From Coleophoma eucalyptorum (Eukaryota > Ascomycota > Leotiomycetes > Helotiales > Dermateaceae): a stretch of DNA of 64,000 nt. The position numbers were made by a program, and so were the translations under genes. Each line of letters begins with the position of its first letter. Position 1 is the first letter of the stretch. The stretch is from NCBI GenBank assembly GCA_026120035.1, contig JALRME010000003.1, positions 1,116,001-1,180,000 on the forward strand. Direction: 5' to 3'. Positions 33,273 to 46,177 of this stretch are shown here, piece by piece. Below the pieces are notes generated by a model. That model ran no database searches and was not told where the DNA came from. It saw only the letters and a list, made by a program, of their open reading frames with translations.

Positions 33273-35187
33273 CTTGTAGACTACGATTCTGTATTCTATG
33301 GACTTCAATAAGACTGAAGAGCTGGAATCTCAAGAAAGTTCTTTTGAATGTGTTAAATGTGTAGGAAGGGCGAGAGTATCTGTAAGAAGCTTACAAAGTT
33401 GAAGCCTTCAAGAGGGGTTATATTCGTCATTATCACGTGGGCGCTAGATTCAAGCCAAAAGTTACTTTTCCATTTCTAAGCTGTCTGCTGTACCATCCAG
33501 TTCGCATTACACAGCATTTTCTCGTGTCTGATGTCAGCATCCTTGGGAACCAATGTGTCCCTTTGCCTGGAGGTAATACGGAGTCACTGGTGAAGCTGGT
33601 TGACCACATCATATATAGCGACAGATTGATTACCTCGGGCTTCTAGGTCGGTCTTGATAGTGTAGCCTGCGTTCACCAATCATTGTCAATATTTTTTAGG
33701 GTTGAAGAATACATTCGGCTCTGGCATGGTACATCCACTCTCATATTCTCTTTCTTGGCTTCAACAACTCCGTGGTCTTCACCGCATTTCTCTTCCAATT
33801 AATATCTACCAGCTTTAATATCTGACAGAAACAAATGAGGCCAAACGTGTTTATGCCTATTATGTGGGTATGTAACTTATCGCACCAAACAGCACTGCAG
33901 CTGACGAAGCCCAGAGACCTTCTGACGTTACTTTCGACAGATTTATGCAAGTACTTGCTGCAGACCACAACTACTTAAGCGATTCGGCAGATTTAGTATA
34001 GCCTAACTAGGAGGAGTTCCTGAGATTAACCGCTGATATGTGCGTAAATGTCAAGTCTGCTATCAGTTGCTCCTGTTCTGACCGGTCTGTCTCAAGCGCT
34101 ACTACAACCTAGCGGGGCATACACTATGGAGAATAGTGAGGATAAAATTGCTCTTCTGCATGCGCAGCTATGCACGGCTTGTGCGGTGTACCAAACCTGC
34201 TAGCTACAGCTGCGGGCGTATCGCTGGTTCTGACGTCGGGCTGTCAAGAACGTCCACACATGGCAGGTACTGTAGGCGTTCGTGCTGTGGTAGTGGTTAT
34301 CTTATCGTTCCCTTGCCAATATATCCAGGTTCATGACATCGACGTGGAAGTAGGAGATAAGATCAAGGAAGCTGCAGGTAATTTATAAGTGCGAAATATT
34401 GACAATCATATGAGTTGCACTATAGCCGTGCTCTGCTCGCTCGCTTTGGTATTTACTAACAGGGACGTTTCCCTCTGCTTGCAGCCAATCACTGGCTTGG
34501 TCCGACTTAACTTTCGGCTGCTTCCAGGTTGCACCTGTCTATTGAAGGATCCCCGTCGAAGCTCTCTGAAGTATTGATAAGTGAAATTGCCGACCGACGA
34601 TTGGTGTAAATTCCACCCACTGCTGCGAAGACTCGCTGCGCAGGCCAACGGTCACCCATCACCGCCGCAATGTCGAGGGTGTATCTCATGCACACAGTAC
34701 AGAACCCCTCCTTCACTCCGTGCCTTGGCCACATGTGTACGGTCCAAACCAAGCCGGTGTCTGGTTCTGGAACTGTGGTGCGCTGCAATGGCATGCCATG
34801 GTTCGTGGGTGACTGCCGAGAAGCGATCTCAGGGTAGTAACGAGGGAAGTGGTCGGCTGATTGGCCGCGTTGGGAGATTGATCACCGCGTCGCTTCCTTT
34901 GATAAGAGGATGGGCGCTGCAGGCTTCAGGTCGCTTGGGGTGTCCAAGATTATCTCTGGCCGTCCCGGCATGGCATCTTCTGCGCAGTGTGGTAGACTTC
35001 CTCTTTGCTGGCTGCAGGTACACGGCCTAAGAGATTGGACCTGAGTGGCCATGTGATGCCAATCACATTCTCCGTGTCTTCAAGCATCCATCATGACGGA
35101 GAACGTTACATGCATATATCTATTGGTGCATTCCTCGTGGGAATCCAAAAAGTTGATCTTGTACCTTGTCTTGTCTTTGTCGCAGCT
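33273..35187. other. Intergenic, 1.9 kb
   Basis: Divergent region between DUF427 and the ceramidase. A 149-codon plus-strand ORF (34581..35030) has no recognisable content and a Cys/Arg-rich chance-like composition. No repeat seen. Confidence 0.45.
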
Positions 35188-37714
35188 ATGCAGCCCCTCC
35201 AGTACTCAGAGCTTCCGCAAGATGAGAGCGTGCAAGTCCAAGTACAGCATGAGAGGGTTGTTAAAAAGTCAAGTAGACAACTTTCTCTAGCGACGGCAGT
35301 TTCGTTGCTAACTATCGCGCTACTTATTGTTATTATTGCTTTCACGCGAGCCTCCAATTTCAGAGTGCCTCTCAGTATTGCTCTCGAGGAGACGGAATGG
35401 CTTCGCAACAACCGAGCGCGAGCTACTGGTGACGAGTATCTTGTAGGTGTTGGAAAGGCAGACATCACTGGGTACGTACTCGAAGCTCAAAGAAAATGCC
35501 CTTCGCTGACTGCCGTTAAACCAGCCCCGTTGTTGAGATCAACTTCATGGGATATGCAAGTTTGTCACAAGTCGGCACTGGTCTTAGACAAAGAATCTAC
35601 TCTCGGGCTTTCATCGTTGGCGATGCTAGCAATCCTGATGATCGATTTGTTTACTTAGTCCTGGATACACAGTCTGGAGACACGGCTATTCGCTATGGAA
35701 TCCTCGAAGCTCTCGCCAATCTAGGTGATGACTATGCCATGTACACTCAGGAGAACGTTGCCGTCACGGGAACCCACCAGCATTCTGGCCCCGGTGCCTG
35801 GGTAAACTATCTCCTGCCACAGATCACCAGTCTAGGGTTCTCTAAGCAGAGCTACCAAGCAATTGTCGATGGAGCTGTGTTGTCCATCCAGCGCGCCCAT
35901 CAAAACTTGACCACTGGTTATTTGAGCTATGGCGAGACTACCATTTTAGATACTAACATCAATCGAAGCCCTTATGCCTACGAAGCCAATCCCGCTGAAG
36001 AGAAAGCTTTGTATGACTACGATGTTGACAAGACTTTGTCCATGCTAAGATTTCAGCGTGCTTCTGATGGCTTGAACATGGGCGTTCTCACCTGGTTCTC
36101 CGTTCATGGAACATCAGCACTGGAAAACAATACCCACGTCACTGGAGATAACAAGGGTGTTGCAGCCTACTTATTCGAACAAGCAGCTTTGACTGATGAC
36201 ACTGCTGCAGACGGCTTCGTTGCGGGATTCTCGCAGTCTAGTGTTGGTGATACAACGTGAGTTCATACCTTAAAGTGGAACTTAGTGGGAGTTAAAGACT
36301 AACTTTAATAGCCCTAATGTTCTTGGGGCATGGTGTGATGATGGATCTGGGGAGATGTGCACATATGAAAACAGTACTTGTTCCGGATCCTCAGAGAACT
36401 GCCATGGTCGTGGCCCAGAATTTCAGAAGCTTGATCTAGGCATTTCAAGTTGCTACGAAATTGGTCGCAGGCAATATGCTGGTGCTTATTCTTTATATGT
36501 AACTCGCTGCTCAGGATCATATTGAATGGTTGCTGACAATTCTCATAGCAAACCTTTGACTCTGTCTCTACACCAATCATCGGAACAAGCGTTAAGTCAT
36601 TCCATACTTTTCAAGATATGGAATATTTCAACTTCACACTTCCTAACGGAACCATTGCGCAAACTTGTCCAGCGGCTCTAGGCTACTCTTTTGCTGCTGG
36701 CACAAGTGATGGTCCTGGAGCCTTCGACTTCACTCAAGCCGACTCTGGCGATGCTTCGGCAAATCCACTGTGGGCAGTTGTCGTTGACGTGATTAAGGCC
36801 CCTGGTGCCAAACAAGTAAGATAAACAATAATCTAATTATATGTCCTGATGCTAACTAACTGTCTCTATAGACTGCATGCCAAGCCCCCAAGCCGATTCT
36901 CCTAGATACAGGAGAGCTGACCACACCATATGACTGGTCGCCAAACATCGTAGACATGCAGATGCTCCGAGTCGGCCAACTCTTTATGGTCATATCCCCT
37001 AGTGAAGTGACCACGATGTCTGGACGCCGCTGGAAAGCAGCCGTTCAGTCGGCTGCGATTAATGCTTCTATCACAGATGATCCAATCGCCGTTGTAGGAG
37101 CGCCAGCAAACACATACGCGCACTACCTCACAACTGAAGAAGAATACGGTATTCAACGATACGAGGGTGCCAGTACTCTTTATGGTCCCCACACTCTCCA
37201 GGCATACATCAACGTTACAACCAGCAATATCGGATATCTTGCAGCAGACTCGACCAGCAGCCCGCCTCCCGGACCGTCTCCACCCAACTATTCCGACAGC
37301 TCGCTAAGCTTCATCACCGATGTTGTCTTTGACGGCGCCGTGTCTACAACCTTCGGAGACGTCACCTCACAGCCCGATGCAAGCTACTCAATTGGCGATG
37401 TTATAAACGCAACCTTCACGGGTGCCAACCCCCGCAATAATCTCAGACTTGAAGGTACTTTCGCCGCTGTAGAGATGTTGGGATCCGACGGCACGACCTG
37501 GACACAGGTTCGTAGTGATGCGGATTGGTTCCTTTCTTATACCTGGTATCGTGACTCGACACTTCTTGGCACAAGCCATGTTGATATCAGTTGGGAAACG
37601 GAGGACTATGCTACTGCGGGTACTTATCGTCTGGTATATTATGGTGACCACAAAGATCTTGGTGGGACGATTACCGCCTTCAATGGCACGAGCGATAGTT
37701 TTACCCTTTCTTAA
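35188..37714 (+). CDS. Neutral/alkaline ceramidase family protein
   Basis: Membrane-anchored ceramidase homologue (hydrolyses ceramide to sphingosine and fatty acid). Exons 35188..35471, 35525..36256, 36312..36498, 36549..36815 and 36872..37714, giving 770 aa. A type II signal anchor (about residues 36-56, LATAVSLLTIALLIVIIAF) precedes the catalytic domain, which opens VGVGKADITGPVVEINFMGYA. Zinc ligand motifs are present (GTHQHSGPG; WFSVHGTSALENNTHVTGDNKG). The nucleophile motif reads SSVGDTTPN: the position that is Ser in characterised ceramidases (…SPN) is Thr339 here, and the codon spans the exon 2/3 junction. The C-terminal Ig-like domain is complete. The fold is certain; activity is less so because of Thr339. 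Confidence 0.93.
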
Positions 37715-37848
37715 GCGCTGCTGGGTATTCTCATGATCATGCTCTGAAGTATTTAGGAGCCCTTTTCTTTTCCCATATGCCTAGGCGTATATAACTTTTC
37801 AGATGGTTTGTCTATGGTCTAATGCACATAATATTCCTATATCCGGAT

Positions 37849-39231
37849 CTAGACCTCCACGATCTTGTCATCATCATCATCATCGTTATCACTCTCTTCC
37901 TGACTTGCCCAATTACCCGGCTGTGAATTTGGAACACGAGAAAAGGCTTTGTTACTAGTCGATGGCCGCGGCACCAATGCTTTCATATCTCCATCCACCT
38001 TTTCTTCACCCTCCTCATCACGCATGAGCACCTGCACGAATCGCTCACAAACCTCTCGCACCTCGTCGTGCTCCACTTGTAGATGCAATTCTCGAATAAT
38101 CGGATATACCTTGATCTCTCGCATTAAATCTCTGCCCTCGCGCGTTGTCGTCAGAAGCATGAGTGTCTCGATGTGTGTTTGTATAATGGTAGGATCACTG
38201 TCTCGTTCTTTGTCGGGTGGGAGGAGTTGCAGATCTGGGAGCATGGCCATGGTATCATCTTCGTCGAACTCCTCGCTACCTGTGATGGGCAAGAGGAGGT
38301 ATGGCAAGATGTTGATCTCATCCTCCGATAGAAATGCTGGATGCGCCGGAATCTCGAAGGCGACGTTCTTGATTGTTGAGGCTACGCCCTTCCGTCTGAT
38401 GTCTGATTTGTGCTCTGTAAAGACAGTAAGTTTGGTCAGAGGCACGGCATCATCGTAGCTTTGCTTTGTGACAAAATACTTTCGCCCTTCCTCGTACTTT
38501 GCTAGATCGGCAAACAAGTATGCTAGGTAGTCGTAGTCGGCTTCTTTGTTGTATGTACCATCGGCTCCCTTGACGAACAGGTCCAATAGTTGATCGATCA
38601 CTTTTGTACTTGATCCCAACTCCTCCGGCGCAGGCCGTTCTAGTTCGAAGATCTTCTTCAGATCATCCCACTTCGCAAGGTTCGCCAGAAGCATCGCCAA
38701 CAAGTTCGCATTTGGCTCGGTTGGATTCTGCACGCAGTACGGCTTGCTTAGTTCCTGAGTATTGTGGTCGCAGGAAAGGAGGGCTTACTGTCACTCGGCT
38801 GAGAAGAGTACCTATGAATTCTTCATCTGAGGCGAGATCCTCCAGAACATCGCGATCTGTGGAGAGGTTTATGAGGATCGTAATGGCCTCTTTGGCGATT
38901 TGCTTGAAGAGGTTCAGTCGCATATTCCTGAGAAGTCGCAGATACTACTGACCTTGTAATCCCGCACCAGCAGCTTCAGGTCCTTGATAGGAAGCAGCTC
39001 GTTGGTTTTGAATATGGCAGGCTGTGATAGGGAATACGGAACCAAGTTCTCGACAGCTAGCAGTTTTCCCATCAGTCTCAAGAATGAGGGGAGGGGCAAT
39101 ACCAAAACTTACCAAGCTGTCTTACTTGAGTATTTCCATGGGATATGAAGTCCACAAGCTATGAGACATGTCAGCGTTTTCAACACGTCTTGGTGACACA
39201 GGTGTTTTACCTCTTCTAATTCTGTAGGCAT
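37849..39231 (-). CDS. HGH1: Hgh1, eEF2-specific chaperone (DUF383/DUF384)
   Basis: Armadillo-like cytosolic chaperone that helps TRiC fold elongation factor 2. Exons 39231..39211, 39158..39113, 39056..38953, 38902..38789 and 38727..37849, giving 387 aa. Helical repeats start LVDFISHGNTQVRQLAVENL; family blocks include KEAITILINLS, LLAMLLANLAK, YDYLAYLFADLAKYEEGRKYF, FTEHKSDIRRKGVASTIKNV and ILPYLLLPITGSEEFDEDD. The tail is acidic, with a run of Asp. The first coding exon is only 21 nt, but all splice sites are canonical and the frame closes. It is convergent with the ceramidase, 134 bp apart. Dph6, which also acts on eEF2, lies 3.4 kb further on. Confidence 0.93.
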
Positions 39232-40170
39232 TTTGTCGGTCTTGCGTGTTTGCTTTGCGGCGGCGACATCATTGCCAGCCAGAAATATTTAATTTTTGGA
39301 GGGGTTCCGGACCGAAAGCAGTCTAGTGTGAAGGCAGAATTGCAGACCGCCCCTAGCAGCATACCTCAATAATTAACCTCATTTCAAAGTTCTGTTGGCA
39401 GTGGCCCGTGTCCAAGTCGTGACGGGGAACGTTTGTGCATGAGTCAACCAACATTATACATTGGGTAATTCTGAGGTAGTCGCTCAAGTGTCCAACGCCA
39501 GAGAATTCTGATTTGCAAAAACAAAAAAAAAAATAGAAAAAAAATACCCTAGCCAGCTTAACGTATGCTACTTGCTGAGTGGTATGCACTCAAACTACAA
39601 AGTATGGTCCTCTGATGTTTCTTTCTTTCAACCAAAACTGTAGACTCGACATATTATTTGCAGTATGCACTCCACGGTGTCCAACCTTTTGGCTTTGGAC
39701 ATACTATTTATTCGGGAGGAACTAAAAAGGAATAAGACTTGGTACTTCAGAAAGCGAGAGGTTTGATTCATTTGTTTTGAGGATTTGATATACAGAAGGT
39801 CTTTGCTAAACCAGTATTGAGTACTTTTACATTACTTGAAACAAAATGCCGCTAAGGAAATGTCTCTAGTAGTTACCTTTGCCAGATCGGTGCATTCGAT
39901 GCATATTCAATCGTTGCTGGAGGCTGGCGACTACAAGAAGTCTCTCCCAAATCCTAAACGCCCGCAGAGGTACTTGAAGTAATAGAACCAAGCGAAACAG
40001 AAATACACAGAATGGTCTAAAATTCCAGTATGATGTAGATGGAACATGGGCCATTCATACTTGGGATGGCCCAGCCAGGAGATTATTTGCGAGACGAAAT
40101 TTTGTCCCGTCGCCTTGTGAGGTCTTTACCAGCACAATGTTAGGTTGTCATTCAGACCGAAGCTTGCACA
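39232..40170. other. Intergenic
   Basis: Promoter side of Hgh1 and 3' flank of the next gene. A near-pure A tract lies at about 39521-39544. No gene recognised. Confidence 0.45.
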
Positions 40171-40851
40171 TTATATGCCCTCCAAAACCATCAGTTTATC
40201 CACGTGCCCACGTTCATCCAAAATCCCAACTGCTCTGCCCTTGTAGTACAGAGGCAGCGAGGGCACAAAGCTCTTTGGAGACTCAAAGTAGAATGTTCGC
40301 ATGGGAGTGTTCTTGGAGAACTGCACTGTGACGGTCTCCGGGTTGACAGATTGAATAATGGCAGTGTAGTCCTTAGGCGTAAATCCTTCTCCCAGTCTAT
40401 CTTCGCCAGCGAAAGTGGTTGCGAGATCCTCTAATTCATACCACCCTTGCGCGCGAAGCTGCAGTAGCCATTGCACCTCGGTCTTGCCTTGGATGCGGGT
40501 GAAAGCAGGGTGTCGCTGGGGTGCAGCATCAGGTTCCTTGAACTGAAGCTCGAATAGCTTCTCCTGGTATGTGGTGACCTGATCGCGAAGGAAGTCGACG
40601 GCTCGGTTCTGCGCACCAAGTTCCTTTTCTAGCTCTTCGAATTTGCTTCCGAGCTCTTCGAGCTTGCTCTCGAGGATCTGGTTGGTCTCATTGGTGGCAT
40701 CGACGTAGCTGTCGGCTTCTGCCAGACGGGCTCGTAGATCTTTGATGATACGGTCCTTTTGGATCAGCTCAGCGGCTTGTCGCGCGACGAGCGTCTTCGA
40801 ATTGGTGTTTGGCACGTCAAAGCCAGCCGGGGGTCCGCGTAAGAAAGGCAT
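40171..40851 (-). CDS. Coiled-coil protein of unknown function, 226 aa
   Basis: Single-exon gene. Residues about 25-105 form a long heptad-patterned coiled coil (ELIQKDRIIKDLRARLAEAD, then ESKLEELGSKFEELEKELG). A compact globular C-terminal domain (about 115-226) follows, with alternating beta-type sequence (TVTVQFSKNTPMRTFYFESP, then YYKGRAVGILDERGHVDKL). I do not recognise the family. The complexity of the C-terminal domain and the clean frame argue for a real gene. A dimeric adaptor or tethering role would fit the architecture, but nothing shows it. Confidence 0.8.
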   Translation of the reverse strand: MPFLRGPPAGFDVPNTNSKTLVARQAAELIQKDRIIKDLRARLAEADSYVDATNETNQILESKLEELGSKFEELEKELGAQNRAVDFLRDQVTTYQEKLFELQFKEPDAAPQRHPAFTRIQGKTEVQWLLQLRAQGWYELEDLATTFAGEDRLGEGFTPKDYTAIIQSVNPETVTVQFSKNTPMRTFYFESPKSFVPSLPLYYKGRAVGILDERGHVDKLMVLEGI

Positions 40852-42595
40852 TGATTTACGGGCAATGGGATAACTCCTTTGAGCAACGAGGCCACTGTTG
40901 CTACATCGTGGTCAATATTCCAATCTCGCGAGTCGAAGGATGCATTCATTCATGCCAGCAAAACTCACCCTTGATCCATGATCCTTTATAAGTCGTTGTA
41001 GTATATGCAGTTTGCGCGCGGTTCGTTCGGTTGTGTAAGTGGATGCACAAGAAAGCTGTCGCCACCAAGGTGCAGGACAAGACGCACGAGCTATGTATGT
41101 ATTTCTATCCCGCCTCGAGAACCGGCTCTGTCGATGATCAGGCGTACAAAAGGAAATGAGGAATGGGAAAGGGGTTATCTATGTGATACTCGGGCTTTAG
41201 ATTATCCGCCTGTTCGGTTCGTTCTCCACTTCATCTTAGTGTGTACAAACAAACAATCGCGCTCAATCGCGCAAAAGTCGCGTGCAAACAGACTTTCATG
41301 GGTCCTTGATGTGGCAACGCGTGTTCCCAGGGCTGGGGATTCCAGGTCCTGGAATTCAGCAAAACCTTAGCATCTTCCCAAAAGTCAATCGCACTATTGA
41401 AAGACACCAAAGAACAACTAGTTTGCGCTTAGTGAGAGGACTTAGTGGTGTAACCCGGAGGCGTTCCTGTAAGGTACCAGGCCTAGCCGGCCTAAGGGGC
41501 CAGGGGTGCAACCTTAGGACTAAGCGACCCGTCCGCCACCTCGCGTGACTTTTCCCTCCCCAATCCGTTGTGTGCCATAGATCACAGTTGAGTGGTAAGT
41601 CCATGACGTGGTGCATCCTCAACCTGCTCTATCTTCTATTCTATTCTTACACATGTCCGCCACCACGAGTATGAAATAGCTTCTGTCGTAGATGCCGCGC
41701 AATCCCACTCTCCAAGCCTCGGCATTCGCAAGCCATCTCCAAGTCTGCCTCAACTTCTCCGCAAAATCTCGGCCAGCCTAAAGCTTTCTCAAGCCCAATC
41801 ACCCTCGCTCAAACTGCTTCCCTTCCCCTTACCTGGACTAAGTTGAAAGCTTGCCAAATCGTTGGGGCCTGGAAGCATGTCTAGGCATGTTCCATAGGGA
41901 CAAGGCCTCTGCAAGGCCCACTCACGACTTTGAACTTCTAAGTCAATAGTGATAGTCATCGTTAGCCTTTATTTTGAGATATTTCCGCGTAGGGTTCTTA
42001 CGTGGTTGTTCTAGTCTCCTACCTGTAATCCGAAACCAAGAAAGGCGTTGGTTAGTATTGCGTAACCCCGAAGACAGATTCACGGTCATATCAAAAGAAG
42101 GAACTCTATCAGTGCAAGTCCTGCTTTGTGGCCACCCCTCAACCAATAAAGTATCTTCACTTGCACTGCTAAATATTGAAGTCAATGACAGTAGAACTCA
42201 TCTGTAGCGACTTACAGACAGTATATCTAAGGTAGGTAGGCCGGTAGTCGGTGGCTAAGCGTGAAGCGGCAACGGCCAAACTCAAAGCATCTACCTATCT
42301 AGCCATAGAGTACGTAACTTCTCGCAGTTTTGGGTGCAAAGATTCCCTCATACTCTAATAACCTTGCCCTTGAATGTAGCTGCAACAGTGCTTGCTGATA
42401 ATACTTCGCACTTTTCTATTGCTTACTAGCTCCATATACCCGAAACGAGTAGTTGCTAGCGGTGCAGGAAACTTCACGGGTTTGTAAAGACTTCGATATC
42501 AAAGTGGATTCCCAGGAGCTGTTAAAATAAGTACAGTCACGAATTTGGCAGGGTTACTTCGCACGAGATATATTTGATAACCAAGTTATACAAAC
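40852..42595. other. Intergenic, 1.7 kb
   Basis: No gene recognised; ORFs are short and unlike proteins. The stretch near 41440-41530 is GC-richer with small palindromes, but no RNA family can be named. Confidence 0.45.
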
Positions 42596-45004
42596 TCAAG
42601 ATAGCAATAACACAGCCGCAACCCTCTTGCCATCTTGGTCCCAAATGCTTCTGCATGGGACTACGCCTGTCATTTTATCAACTGGCATAATCCCCATGTC
42701 GACATAGGAGAGGTATGCTTTTGGCATCTCCACACTTCCAGTAAATATTTCGGCAATGTGAGCTTCGAGATCATGACCGCCGACATCCATAGCGAAGGGG
42801 ATGACAAGAATCGTTTGTACAATTTTGCCATCGACGGTACAATGATAGACCTTCCCTCTGCCATTTGCGTCGTAGAGGGCCTGGAACTTCACAGTGCCAC
42901 CTACAATGCCTTGATGGGCGTGCCATTCTATGCCACTTTGACGCGGCAGTTCTTCGACCTCGACCGCAAATATTGGAGGGAATGCCTTCGTTTCCTCCTC
43001 AATTGAAACATTCTCCCAGTCAGGCAAAGACCTCGTCGTTTCTCTACCTCCATGGACCCGCATAGATCCATGGTGTTTCTCCTCCCAGAGATCTCGTTCT
43101 TCAGAATCCTCGTCTTCATCATCGCTCGGCGGTTGCCTGTGGAGATACGACCATGCTTGAATCGCTATTCTAGCTCGCTGTTCAATGAGTAGTGCAGACG
43201 TGCTAGGGAGATATGCTATAACGCTCGTCCACCAGCTGACATCCATCTCGACACCAATTCGCCATAGATGCTGGAGTGAGAGAATTGTCTGGAGTCGAAA
43301 GATTGAGAGGGTTTCTTCCTCTTTTCCTTCTATGTATGTCTTGTTAATAAGCAATTCAAACTTTATGAAAGGGGTTCATATACCTTTAATGGCTGGCAAT
43401 GCCATGGAGTGTGGTATCAATGGAATCTGTCCAGCGATAGTAACAGTCCATCCCTTACTTTCCTGCCCATCCACTGAGGAGATGGGATATGAAATTGCTT
43501 GAGAGTATGGTCCAATGTTGGCTGGAGCCCAGTATGATTGTGATTGCACATGTAAACACCTCTTGAGTACTTGTGTCTTGGAAGGTTTCAGAACTTGCAA
43601 ATGAATCAAAAGGCTCTTGCCCGTTGGAATTGCATCTCCGCAGGAGATAGTGACGCGAGATGGTGGATTTGGCTCCGTAAAGAGTGAACCATAGATCTGA
43701 TTGCATTAGTTTAAGTGCAGTATCTATAATCTAAGGAACCAAGAGCATCTAGACAGTTTTCTTACCTTGTTGATCGCTGCAAAGTCATCCATAGCTCTCA
43801 AGATAATCATAGTGGAGACTATGTTGGTAGCTTGAATTTGTGCTGCTTGCAGCTTTTGCTTGATCTGAGCGACTACGAGATGTGTCTCGTCGGCAATAGA
43901 AAGTTCTCCATTGGTCTCTGCTGAAACCGACCAATGCTCTATCACATCTCTCGTGCTTGAGCTTGGTGCTTTCAACGGCGGGGAAAATTGATTCCCATGC
44001 TGTGCCTCGTTAATAGATAGGCTTGCAAGACTGTTGGAAGAGTCGTTGGCGATTCCGAGATCCTCAAGTGCTTTCTCAAATCTTACGTCCAGCAGATCAG
44101 GTACACGCGCAACATCCGCCACGACCTGATCTTCAGATTTTATGGCAACCTCAGCATGTCGAATCTGCAACCAGGATGAACCACCACCCTCATCGACCAC
44201 CCTCCTATCGGATTCAGCAACCACAATCCTAGCCTTAAATAAGGTCTTTGGACCATCCACAACGAGAGTCTCAAATTCCCCTCCCTCTCCAAGTACAGCA
44301 CCATTTCCATCAGTACCAAACCTCTTCATAGACCTTTCCACCCTTGCGACAACACGAGTGGAGGCAATATTCTCCCATAGATAGCTCTCATCAAGACCAC
44401 CACTCGCCACCTTGATAATCCGCGCATCCAAACCCACGGCTTGCATATCACTTAAGAGCGAAGACTGCACCGCGGGCGGCAGAATCGGGTATTTCCATAA
44501 GTACGAGAGAGGAGTGAGTCCGAGGCGCAACGCGACGGATTCGACCCTGGTTCTTTGATAGGTAGACAGGATAGCACCAGTGCTGAGAGCATTAGCAGAG
44601 GGATGTGCAGCGATGATTCTCTTGAGGAGCGGAATCAGAGATTCCGTCTCATCCAGACTTTTACTATCATTTCCCTCCGCAACGGCGTGACTATAGCTCG
44701 TACCCGTCCGCACGGCGCTTCCGGAGATCTCCTGACGATAGAGCGGAATTCCGAGAGCTTGCTCGTATAATGGGATGACAGTATGTCCCACGGTCTGGAA
44801 CATGAAACTATTCAGGTCATGTTCTTCGTCGGCATCCGCATTCCCGTGTTCTGAGACAGACCCGGTTGATGCGGAAGTAGTGGGCGCTGGATACAAGTTC
44901 CCAAGCGCAATGACTTTGTGCCCGTTCTGCTGGCAGTGGAGAATAGAGTAGAAACTATCCTTGCCACCAGAGATAAGAGCGATGACATTCAGAGACCCCG
45001 CCAT
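42596..45004 (-). CDS. DPH6: Diphthine-ammonia ligase (Dph6) with C-terminal RidA-like domains
   Basis: Last enzyme of diphthamide synthesis on elongation factor 2: ATP-dependent amidation of diphthine. Exons 45004..43766, 43696..43384 and 43329..42596, giving 761 aa. The N-terminal PP-loop ATPase domain (1-260) has SGGKDSFYSILHCQQNGH and the diagnostic GEGGEFETLVVDGP. Two YjgF/RidA-like regions follow: one around 330-460 (NIVSTMIILRAMDDFAAIN, PPSRVTISCGDAIP) and one starting near 480 (ANIGPYSQAI, VTIAGQIPLIP). This fungal fusion is known from yeast Dph6. The acidic linker (PPSDDEDEDSEERD) separates the last domain from the C-terminal tail. Nothing is broken. Confidence 0.94.
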
Positions 45005-46177
45005 AGCATTTGGTTCGGTGCCTAAGATTATCAGATCTCAGTACCCCTTGCGACTGAGCGATGAAGGAGACCTTGTTAATTCGGTCACGGCTTAAATGCA
45101 AGAAATTTTCGCGAAATCAACCACTGTTCTATCTGAACGGAGACCTCGTGAAAAGTGAGTTAGTGACAGGTAGAATAGAGGCCATAGCAGAGATTTTCTC
45201 AACTTGACGAACAAAAACAACAGCAACTGGACAGGTGCTGATCCTGCATCGTTTTCAGGTCATAAGTCTCGGATATTGTGTGTTTGCTACTCGTCTTGAG
45301 GTTCGCAAGCTTGCTTAGTCAGGCTGCCACTTGCCGAGAACACAGAAACATGTCTTCTGCAGAACAAAACCTATGGATCATCGAAACGCACGCTCAAATT
45401 ATGAGCATGATGTCTCGCGATGATGTCTAGCTCTGTATCGCTGTATTAGTAAGGTGCATTACAGAACAGAAAACATCACAAGGTTAACTTACAAATTGAT
45501 GTTTTGGCTCCAGTTCCATTCTACTAATTCATCCTGGGAACCAAAATGGATTGTGATATGCTGTGGAATAAGGTTGATCGAGAAGAATCACATTCAGAGC
45601 TGAAGGAACAGTAGTAGACTGCGAAGAGAATTCTATACATTGCTAGCAGTTATGTCTACGGCCCAGCAAAATGGTAGCATTTGACAAGCACACAAGTCCC
45701 ATAGGATCTCGCTTTAAAAGATAATCAAAGGCTACAGAAATGAAGAACAGCTATGCAAACACATGACGGTTGACCAGCTCCCGCCTGGTAGGATATTACA
45801 ACGAATGTAAAGAAAGGTAAAAACGTATTCGCCCAACCCCTTTGATGTGTTCCGTTGTACAGTTGCCTCCTCCGAATGTCCATCCTCATAAAACCCAATC
45901 GTCACGCTAAGTTGGCACAAAAAATGTCTTGAAAGGAAATTTGGTACAAGTGAAGAGTAAAAAGCGACACACAAGCGCGCAAAGACGATAATCAACTTTT
46001 GAAGGAATTTTCCGCCCTCCGTCATAAACAACATTGTGGTAGTAGGACCGGTTCCCTAATGGTCAACCGCGTAAAATATAGCGGTGATCCGAATACGAAG
46101 CTGGAGTTGCCTCTTTGTTTTCATAAGATTCGTAAAGCGACAACGTCTGTGACGAGTCGAGATAATTCGAAGTGCTC
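45005..46177. other. Intergenic
   Basis: Dph6 promoter and the likely long 3' UTR of the zinc-finger gene. No gene recognised. Confidence 0.45.

Noticed and set aside
34581..35030. 149-codon plus-strand ORF upstream of the ceramidase
   Set aside because: Cys/Arg-rich chance-like sequence without family features.
41400..41540. GC-rich patch with small palindromes, considered as a structured RNA
   Set aside because: No consistent cloverleaf, 5S-like or snoRNA box arrangement could be drawn.
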